This document shows, in pieces, positions 56,515-64,000 of a stretch of DNA of 64,000 nucleotides. Each line of letters opens with the position of its first letter. The first letter of the stretch is position 1. The DNA comes from Eupeodes corollae (taxonomy: Eukaryota; Arthropoda; Insecta; Diptera; Syrphidae). Below the pieces are notes generated by a model. That model saw nothing but the letters and a program-made list of their open reading frames with translations. It did not search any database and had not been told where the DNA came from. Location: contig NC_079148.1 in NCBI RefSeq assembly GCF_945859685.1, positions 20,533,946 through 20,597,945 on the forward strand. Reading direction: 5' to 3'. A program made the position numbers and the translations under genes.

Positions 56515-57879
56515 AAATTTAGGAAACACTTGGAATTTTATAAGTTTTAAATTTAAAGATGGCTTCAAAGATTTCCATTAAAATTGACAAAATTGTGCAG
56601 AATACTTAGACCAGCTACGTAGAATTTATCACTGACTTGAATCTTTTTTCCATTGGAAGTATTTTGAATCTGATGGCACTGTTAAAAAATATAAGAAAGC
56701 AATCGCATTGCCCTAGTCATGTCTGGCGTAAAGATGTCTTTTTGTTTCTGACAAAAACAACTTTCAAAGTCAAAAAACTAAAATAGTTTGGCAATCATCC
56801 AATCTTAAAAAAAAGCTTTTATCAGACGCATTACGATCAAAAATTGTCTTATAGACGCATAATGGTTTCATTGCATATTTTCCTTAAGGAAGTTTTTATT
56901 TTTAGTCTTGGTCAAGGACAGAGCATCAAAAACAACAACAACTGATGACATTACTCTCTTGAAGTCGTCGTTCTACTTTATGTCATGACATATATGAATG
57001 AGTGCTTTCAGTATTTATGTTTAATATAGAGAGTACACCATATCAGGGTCACGGAGAAGGGTGCGCCTTAAGGGGTGGTGCTTATTAGTTTTCCTATATA
57101 AAGTTTGAGAAATTGAATTATGTACATATTTCTCTGAGAGGCTATAGGTTTCGTTAAATTTTCCTCATCCCATGTCGTTTTACAATGTGTTTCCCCATGT
57201 TTTCGTTAGCATTCGAATTCGCAATCAATCTTGGGGTAGGGTGGTTGAAAAAAAAAAATAATTAAAAGAGCTTTCAGAGTAAAACGAAGCTAACAGAAGA
57301 TAGAAGTAAAATGTATAAACATAAAACACATGAACAAAACAAACACCGGTTAAAACTAAAATAATCTGAAAATTGCTTGTTGTTTCAATTTTCTGTGCTA
57401 AGAGTAGGCATAACGATATTGTTCAAACAAATAAAACAACTGACAGACCATAAAATGTGACAGATATAATAAAAACACCGTTAGGACGACCTTATAACGT
57501 ATCGACAATGGGTGTATTCGTGTAGCCCACAAATTAATTTATTTTTAGATGTCATACATGAACTATATTGCAAGTAATATAGAATTGATCTTAGATTGAT
57601 TGATAAATAACTTAAATACATGCATACATTTATGTAAGTTCCATTGAAAGCTTGAACCTGAAAGTGTAAGATCAATTGATTAGAAAAAGAATATTACACT
57701 TAACTAGAAGCTGACAAAAGAAGTCAACAACAAAGTTGCCCTAGTTCCGTTGGTCCCGTAAAAATTTGGTTACCTTTGGCTTCAAGAATGTAGATTGAGT
57801 AAAAGTTTGACGTTTAAAGTTCCAAGAAAATAACATCGTCAGTAAAAATGTCGATTAGAATTATTTATTTAAAAAAAGA
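56515..57879. other. Intergenic AT-rich sequence
   Basis: No recognised coding sequence or repeat. Confidence 0.45.
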
Positions 57880-58168
57880 CGAAATGAATCGTCCGTTGGA
57901 AGTAAACATTTTTGTAGCTCTTTAACTTTTTTCGGAATCGGATGACTTTTGAACTAACATTTTGACGTTTGGGATATGGACAAGAAGTGGAAAAATGAAC
58001 CATGTCAGAACAATGGTAGCATTGAACAAGCATTTTTTCGGAATCACCAACGGAAAACTTGACTTTAGGTTTCGATTCATTTTGACGCTGGGCAACTTGC
58101 GCTGAATATGATGTTGAATTTGTCGGTGTGTATACTTTGTTTTTCGTCAATATCAGTACGTGATGCAA
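57880..58168 (-). pseudogene. Possible retroelement Gag fragment with CCHC zinc knuckle
   Basis: The minus frame contains SVGDSEKMLVQCYHCSDMVH, then FSTSCPYPKRQ. The knuckle is C-x2-C-x4-H-x4-C followed by basic residues, as in Gag proteins of LTR elements. No protease or RT sequence adjoins it. A zinc-knuckle host exon is possible but less likely in this repeat-rich setting. Confidence 0.45.
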
Positions 58169-59830
58169 GCTCTTGCATTTTTAAAATGTATCCCATAATG
58201 GTAAAATGATATTTGAAAAAAAAATTCAATTCTTAAACTTTAATTAAAAACAAAAAAAGGATTACTTTTTTAATAAAATTTGCCCTTGACGCGTCGTGGT
58301 AGAATGGCTTGCACGATATCTCAGCTTCAGAACCTTGAAACAACCAAAACAATTGTTTAACTTAATTTTAATAACGTTGATTAGTTCTGGACACAAGTTT
58401 TTTTGAATAATTAAAAATTTCACAAAATAGCATCGATTTGAAAAAAAATGCATTTTTGAAAAAAGCTTGTCTCTAGACCTATCCAGATGTATTTTGAATA
58501 ATTAACGGTTTACAGATTTAAGATATCTTCTATAGTTTCGTCAAAATCGTGGCAACGGTTTTGAAAAATACTACTTTTGGGAAAACGAGTTTAAAGATAA
58601 ATGTTACAATGTAAACAGGCAGGGCGGGCCGACTTTGAGGCTCGATATCTCCTAAACCAGCATGCTTTCGATCAAATACTCCACAGTGCATGTTTTTAGT
58701 TATGTCCACATTAGAAATATGCAAAAAAAAAACGATTTTTTTAAACCCCGAAAGTAGACGGCATTCTTTAGAATATTTTAGAAACATCACGTAAAAGTTC
58801 AATTATATGTGGAAACTTGAATTAATTAAAATAGATTTCTTTCATAAAAGTTCATCCTTCAGATATCATTTTAAGTATTTTAAGTGAAAATATATAGTTA
58901 TATTTTTTAAAAATGGTAGTTTTGAAATTTTATCTAAGAATATTTCAAGAACTCCAAGCGATTGAGCGATTCTGAGTCCTTTTTCAAATTGAGCACATCA
59001 TAAAGAAGCATTTTGTTTCTATAGCGAAATGGTGTGTTTTTCCTTCATGGACTTTAAGGCTAAAAAGTGTCCAATGTTTAAAAATAACTTTTTTATTAGA
59101 AACTAGTTGGTGCAATTTTGAAAAATTCTTATTTTAGAACTATTCATTCTTTAAAAAAATGAAAAATAATGACGTTATATGTATTTTAACCCAAAACAAA
59201 TATTTTCAAAAATTTTCCGGAAGCTTGAAAAGAAACTAGTGGACAGAATGACTATTTTTTTAATTTTGCTTTACCAATAAACAAAACTCCATTGTGATAG
59301 TATGCATTGAATTCCTATGGCTGAATTCGTAAACGTCAGGTGAAGCTAAAGCTGAAGCGTGTTTGTGATTAAGCCTTAAGGTCGCAAAACTTTGTGACCG
59401 TAATTGCGACCACCTCTTCGAAAAATAAGAATGTTAGGAAACCTTGTTTTGTTGCTTGCGTTGCTTAAACTGTATCGTTTTATTTCAACAATGGCGTTGT
59501 TTACTCGTCAAATGTTAAAATATGACAGCGTCAAAAGTGACAGTTATAAGATCTTCAGTCTTATTACAGGCCTTGTCGTAATAGATTCGTAGTACGAACC
59601 CAGAATAAAAGCTCCCGTCGTACTGACAAAATTTGCTACAAAGTTCGTGAAAAGTAGCCCCGAATGAATAGAAAGTTTGGCAGTTTTTTCTCCGAACAGT
59701 TAGTTTGAACAGAGTTTTGAAAACGAACAAAAAATATTAAGCTTGCTTAGATAAATTAAATAAAAATAAAATATATGAAAAGAATCATGTAAGTTTTACT
59801 ACTGTTTTTATGTGAAAGTGTTTAATTTTT
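58169..59830. other. AT-rich sequence without recognised gene
   Basis: Several short frames exist; none has family resemblance. Confidence 0.45.
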
Positions 59831-60037
59831 TTAGAGTTTAGAGTTAATTTGTTTAAGCATATTAATGCCATCAGCATATATTAGGACAGACGAATTTTGT
59901 ATGATCGAAACCAATTCATTTAAAAATAAAACAAATATAATAGGACCATGATGTCTACCCTGGGGGACACCATAATTCACAACAATTGAACTTGAACACT
60001 CATTACTAAATTTAACACTATAACGTCTATCTTGCAA
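59831..60037 (-). pseudogene. Non-LTR reverse transcriptase scrap
   Basis: The minus frame reads VVNYGVPQGRHHGPIIFVLF and NSSVLIYADGINMLKQINSK. These are RT motif B (normally VPQGSHLGP) and motif C, where the catalytic YADD has become YADG. It ends at the mariner fragment at 60041. Clade jockey/I-like; inactive. Confidence 0.85.
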
Positions 60038-60040
60038 ATA

Positions 60041-60255
60041 AACGGTGATTTTTTAAGAGCTTGAGAACTTTAAAAAAAAAAAAACGCATAAAATTTGCAA
60101 AATCTCATCGATTCTTTATTTGAAACGTTAGATTGGTCCATGACATTTACTTTTTGAAGATAATTTCATTTAAATGTTGACCGCGGCTGGGTCTTAGGTG
60201 GTCCATTCGGAAAGTCCAAATTATGGGTAACTTTTTCGAGCATTTCGGCCGGAAT
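60041..60255 (-). mobile_element. Truncated DD41D mariner (left end), second copy
   Basis: Begins AACGGTGATTTTTTAAGAGC right after TA (60039-60040) and is nearly identical to 26618-26820, up to ATTTCGGCCGGAAT. It is then interrupted by the LTR at 60256. It encodes only the last residues of the transposase on minus. Its remainder should lie beyond the far LTR, outside the window. Confidence 0.92.
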
Positions 60256-60480
60256 TGTAATAATATGAATAAGAATGTTTCAATATCTACTTGTTGCACA
60301 TCACTCAGCTATATATTTATATTTTAAATCTAAGAAATCATTATATTTAATGTTTGTAAAATAATTAGTTTTGTTATTTCATTCTATATTGTTCTCTAGC
60401 ATCGTTCATGTTATCATTTAATTCTTGTTATGTAATAAACTTAATTTTTATAATAAGTCGTTTTTTTACTACTTATTACA
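60256..60480 (+). repeat. 5' LTR of Gypsy element
   Basis: 225 bp from TGTAATAAT to ACTTATTACA. TG...CA with perfect 8-bp inverted tips (TGTAATAA/TTATTACA). AATAAA occurs at 60435-60440. The Gag-Pol gene begins 101 bp further on. It interrupts a mariner copy, so the left border is certain. Confidence 0.9.
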
Positions 60481-60498
60481 TGGTGTCAGAACGAAAGG
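60481..60498 (+). other. Primer-binding site of Gypsy element
   Basis: TGGTGTCAGAACGAAAGG abuts the LTR with no gap, as expected for a TGG-starting tRNA primer-binding site. I cannot assign the tRNA with confidence. Confidence 0.75.
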
Positions 60499-60581
60499 AA
60501 CCAACAAGTTTGAATTAGAAAATCAATATTAATTAATTGGATCAGTGTTTTTACGGATTTTGGACTAGCAGATTGTTCCAA

Positions 60582-63500
60582 ATGGCGAACAACGAACGTG
60601 CTATAGCGGAATTGGATTGTGGCAATCTAGTAAACGATTGGCCGAATTTCAAACGGAATTTTACCGTGTATATGATTGCAAATGGAAAATCAGAGTCTCC
60701 AGAACAAACCAAAATTGCAACATTTATTTGGTTAATGGGAACAAGTGGTGCAAATATTTATAACACTTTATTTCCCAACGATGGAAGCAAAAATTCCCTT
60801 CTTGGAACTATGCAGAGTGGTGATGTTGTTACTCAGCGTTCATTACAAGATGTCTTAGACAAATTTGATGAATTTTGTAAGCCACAACGTGACATTGCCA
60901 TGGAATCTTACAAATTCAATATTCTTTCTCAAAAAGAACGGCAGTCTTTTATGGAATTCGAAACTGAACTGCGTGCACAGGTTCGTCTATGTGATTACAA
61001 GTGTGAATGTGGCGCATCTTATGAAAATCGATTGCTTCGCGACAGACTAATTGTTGGAGTTTACGACAAAAAATTGCAACTTAAGTTGCTTGATGGTCGT
61101 GATGAACAGCTGGGACGCGTTATTGAGACCTGCAAGACATATGAAGCAGCTAATACCAACAAAAGTATTCTTGATGGAAGAGTAGTTCTTCATTCTATTA
61201 AAAACGATGTTGAAGATGAATCTATCAATTTAATTCATCGATCTTGCTTTAATTGTGGTATGCCATGGACATTAGGACACATAAATCAATGCAAAGCGAA
61301 GGATGTTATCTGTCGTTCGTGCTCAAAGAAAGGACATTTTCAAAAGATGTGCCGCAAATCAAGAAAACCATCATATGAAACAAAAGTTGATAGCAGAAAG
61401 CAAAGCGTTTCTAGTATTAATTGGAGTGATGTGCAAGGTAATAAATCTAAATATGTTTGTAAAGAGATAGATAGTTTAAGTTCTTCAAAAAACAAAACAA
61501 TTTTTAGGTTAGATTCAAGATCTAGTCGTATGCGTTGGACAAAGGAGTATAGTATTGGAAATAAGATTGTTAAATTTAAAATAGATACAGGTGCTGATGT
61601 TAATTGCATACCAATCAATTTAATAAGAAAATTAAATATTAAATATCATAGTCACCATAATGATTTCTCTGTTTTCGATTATAATAACAACAAAGTGCCT
61701 ATTTTTGGAGTTGTCGAACTTAAATGCTTAGATGTAGGTAATAAAACTGAAAAAAGTGCCAAGTTTTTGGTTGTTGATGACAAATGTGAGCCTGTTCTGG
61801 GATTAGATACTTGTGAAAGCTTCGGATTAGTAAAACGCTTGGATGTGAGTAATTTAGTAAGCAAGGACTTAAAAGATTTGTTCATTGATAGATATCGCGA
61901 TGTTTTTCATGGAATTGGTAAGTTCCCAGGAACTTTTTCAATAAAACTTAAGGAAAATTCAAAACCAGTCCTTCATTATAAAAAAAGAATTCCAATTTCA
62001 CTCATTGATAAATTAAAGTCAGAACTAGCGTCAATGGTTAAAGATGGAATCATTTCACCCGTTGACTACCCAACTGACTGGGTTAATAACTTGCAAATAG
62101 TTGAGAAGCCTAATGGTCGTCTTCGAATTTGCTTGGATCCGAAACCTCTTAATGCGTGCATTAGACGAGAGCATTTTTTAATTCCAACCATTGATGACTT
62201 AACGTCTAAACTGGCTAACAAGTACATTTTTACTGTTATTGACTTGACAAGCGGTTTTTGGCATATGGAATTAGATATGGCGAGCTCAGAATTAACAACA
62301 TTTATGACTCCTTTTGGTAGGTACAGATTTAATCGTGTGCCGTTTGGTTTGAACTGTGCACCGGAAATGTTTCAGCGAAAGATGGTTCAAATTTTTGGAG
62401 ATATACCTGGAGTCGTTGTTTATTTTGATGACCTAGTTGTGTGTGGAGAAAATGAAGAAAATCATGATGAAGTTTTGAATTTAGTTATGGACAGAGCTAG
62501 AAAAAACAATATTAAACTTAATCCGGAAAAGATTCAATATCGTCAACGGGAAGTAAAATTTATGGGTAATATACTATTCGAAGGAAAAATCAAAGCGGAT
62601 TTAAAATATAGGGATGCGATTTTGAAAATGAAAAAACCAGGAAGCAAAGGAGATATTTTGAGATTCATGGGTTTGCTCAAGTATTTAGCAAGGTTCATTC
62701 CAAATTTATCGAAAGAAACAGCAGAATTGCGAAATTTGACACGGAATGATGTTGATTTTAACTGGACAGAAAAACACGAAAACGAATTTAACAGGTTGTT
62801 AAAAATAGTAACATCGGAACCAGTTCTAGCAATTTATGATCCAAAACAGCCAGTAATTATTCAAACTGATGCATCGAAGGATGGGTTGGGGTGCGTTTTA
62901 GTTCAAAATGGACATCCTGTAGCTTTCGCTTCTCGAACACTCAGTAAAAGTGAACAAAAATGGGCCCAAATCGAGAAGGAACTATTGGCAATTGTATTTG
63001 CATGTCAAAAGTTTCATTTATTTTTGTATGGCCGTGAGTTTTCAGTTGAAAGCGATCATAAACCACTTGAAACATTGGTTAAGCGTGATATTGACGATGT
63101 TACAACCCGTCTTCAGCGAATGTTTATGTTTCTATTAAAATATCCGCAAATGACTATTATCTATAAACCGGGTAAGGAATTGCTAGTAGCTGATTGCTTA
63201 TCACGTGCACAACAAAGTGAAATATCGGAAATTGAAGGGCTTTCGGGAGTAGTTCATTCAATCACAAAATCAGTTTGTTGCACCGAAAAGAACTACAATT
63301 TGTATCAGAAAATATTAAATGAGGATGAAAAATATGCTAGGATTTGTAATTATGTAGAAAATGGTTGGCCAGGTTTTCATCAGTTAGATGATCTTAGTCA
63401 GCATTTTTTTAAACTTAAATCGGAACTACATTTAGAAAATGGATTACTGCTTTTTAATCATAGACTAGTTGTACCATCAGAATTGCAACGAAAAATATCT

Positions 63501-64000
63501 ATTTGGTTACACCAACCACATCTAGGGATTGAAAAAACTCTTTCCCGTGCAAGAATGTTGTATTATTTGCCTGGAATGATTTCTCAAATAAAGGAACTAG
63601 TTTCTTCCTGTAATATTTGTGAAAAGTTTAAACGGAATATGCAAAAAGAGCCATTAGTCCAAGAAGAAATTCCTAAATATCCTTTTCAAATAGTTGCAGT
63701 GGACTTGTTTGAATATGCAGGCAGAGACTACATTGCTTTATTTGATGCTTATTCAAACTACTTAGCTGCTGCAAAGATTGAAAACAAAACATCGAAACAC
63801 ATAATTGATGTTATTTCTCATATCTTCGACAAAATTGGATACCCAGCAGTTCTTAAATGCGATAATAGTCCTTTCGGTTCGGCTGAATTTGAACGTTTTT
63901 CAATTGCATGCAATATTCAACTAAGATTTTCAAGCCCTAGATATCCACAAAGTAATGGGTTAGCAGAGAAAGGTGTGGCCATTGCAAAGAATATTCTTAA
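60582..64000 (+). CDS. Gypsy (Mag/K02A2.6-like) Gag-Pol polyprotein, open to window end
   Basis: A single frame from ATG at 60582 runs 1,139 codons without a stop and leaves the window. The Gag region is residues 1-220. Two zinc knuckles span about residues 222-257 (CFNCGMPW...H...C and CRSCSKKGHFQKMC). The protease active site is IDTGADVNCIP (D335). Reverse transcriptase includes RICLDPKPLN, VIDLTSGFWHME and the catalytic VVYFDDLVV (614-617). RNase H starts at QTDASKDGLGCVL (D763). The integrase HHCC finger is near residues 1000-1035 (LHQPHLGIEKT...CNIC). The DDE residues are VAVDLFEY (D1041), KCDNSPFG (D1094) and NGLAEKGV (E1129). Gag and Pol are fused without frameshift, which is usual in Mag-like lineages. 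All visible catalytic residues are present, so this is a young, potentially competent element. Confidence 0.95.
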   Translation, partial: MANNERAIAELDCGNLVNDWPNFKRNFTVYMIANGKSESPEQTKIATFIWLMGTSGANIYNTLFPNDGSKNSLLGTMQSGDVVTQRSLQDVLDKFDEFCKPQRDIAMESYKFNILSQKERQSFMEFETELRAQVRLCDYKCECGASYENRLLRDRLIVGVYDKKLQLKLLDGRDEQLGRVIETCKTYEAANTNKSILDGRVVLHSIKNDVEDESINLIHRSCFNCGMPWTLGHINQCKAKDVICRSCSKKGHFQKMCRKSRKPSYETKVDSRKQSVSSINWSDVQGNKSKYVCKEIDSLSSSKNKTIFRLDSRSSRMRWTKEYSIGNKIVKFKIDTGADVNCIPINLIRKLNIKYHSHHNDFSVFDYNNNKVPIFGVVELKCLDVGNKTEKSAKFLVVDDKCEPVLGLDTCESFGLVKRLDVSNLVSKDLKDLFIDRYRDVFHGIGKFPGTFSIKLKENSKPVLHYKKRIPISLIDKLKSELASMVKDGIISPVDYPTDWVNNLQIVEKPNGRLRICLDPKPLNACIRREHFLIPTIDDLTSKLANKYIFTVIDLTSGFWHMELDMASSELTTFMTPFGRYRFNRVPFGLNCAPEMFQRKMVQIFGDIPGVVVYFDDLVVCGENEENHDEVLNLVMDRARKNNIKLNPEKIQYRQREVKFMGNILFEGKIKADLKYRDAILKMKKPGSKGDILRFMGLLKYLARFIPNLSKETAELRNLTRNDVDFNWTEKHENEFNRLLKIVTSEPVLAIYDPKQPVIIQTDASKDGLGCVLVQNGHPVAFASRTLSKSEQKWAQIEKELLAIVFACQKFHLFLYGREFSVESDHKPLETLVKRDIDDVTTRLQRMFMFLLKYPQMTIIYKPGKELLVADCLSRAQQSEISEIEGLSGVVHSITKSVCCTEKNYNLYQKILNEDEKYARICNYVENGWPGFHQLDDLSQHFFKLKSELHLENGLLLFNHRLVVPSELQRKISIWLHQPHLGIEKTLSRARMLYYLPGMISQIKELVSSCNICEKFKRNMQKEPLVQEEIPKYPFQIVAVDLFEYAGRDYIALFDAYSNYLAAAKIENKTSKHIIDVISHIFDKIGYPAVLKCDNSPFGSAEFERFSIACNIQLRFSSPRYPQSNGLAEKGVAIAKNIL

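Noticed and set aside
61340..61885. Minus-strand frames opposite the Gypsy Gag-Pol.
   Set aside because: They are antisense shadows of the continuous + frame with protease and RT motifs.

Overview
ORGANISM AND OVERALL NATURE. The window is AT-rich nuclear DNA of an insect, most likely a fly. I infer this from one spliced SV2-like transporter gene with short dipteran-style introns, surrounded by transposon families common in Diptera: DD41D mariner, I/LOA- and CR1/jockey-like LINEs, Mag-like Gypsy and elements with DINE-1-like architecture. No species can be named. I see no prokaryotic genes, CRISPR array, rRNA or genuine tRNA gene. HOST GENE. The only convincing host gene is an SV2-like major-facilitator transporter on the + strand. 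Six coding exons are visible (25833-25991, 42177-42501, 42562-42928, 42995-43448, 43529-43685, 43754-43976), all with consensus splice sites and fully compatible phases. They give 561 residues plus a missing N-terminus. Its first visible intron is 16.2 kb and is almost entirely a pile of nested transposons. LAYOUT. 1-5000: two copies of a tRNA-derived SINE, a 213-bp 5'-truncated LINE with a perfect 13-bp target duplication, and a decayed RNase H LINE. 5000-10380: AT-rich, no gene. 10385-13965: a split CR1/jockey-like LINE relic with an internal tandem duplication. 16778-21550: a minus-strand LINE broken by a mariner fragment, a second LINE and a MITE. 21650-25439: a mariner relic, then a Tc1 element (TA target sites) interrupted by a tandem-repeat element. 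25833-43976: the host gene, whose first intron holds a near-intact DD41D mariner, a LINE relic split by a Harbinger derivative, a 3.7-kb long-TIR DNA transposon of unassigned type, and a 5.1-kb Helitron with exact ends. 45350-46730: mariner relic and an unrecognised ORF. 47984-56514: two more tandem-repeat elements, each interrupted by a Myb/SANT-coding element; one of these is itself invaded by a FLYWCH-MULE element carrying a SINE with a 14-bp target duplication. 57880-60255: retroelement scraps and a mariner end. 60256-64000: the 5' LTR and an uninterrupted gag-pol frame of a Gypsy (Mag/K02A2.6-like) element running off the window. CONNECTING THEME. A repetitive element of about 1.4 kb with roughly 174-bp internal tandem units and a palindromic 3' end (called TRE here) occurs at least seven times and hosts several later insertions: the Helitron, the long-TIR transposon and the Myb/SANT elements. 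Because the TRE is repeated, empty copies in the same window reveal the exact insertion points and target duplications of its guests.
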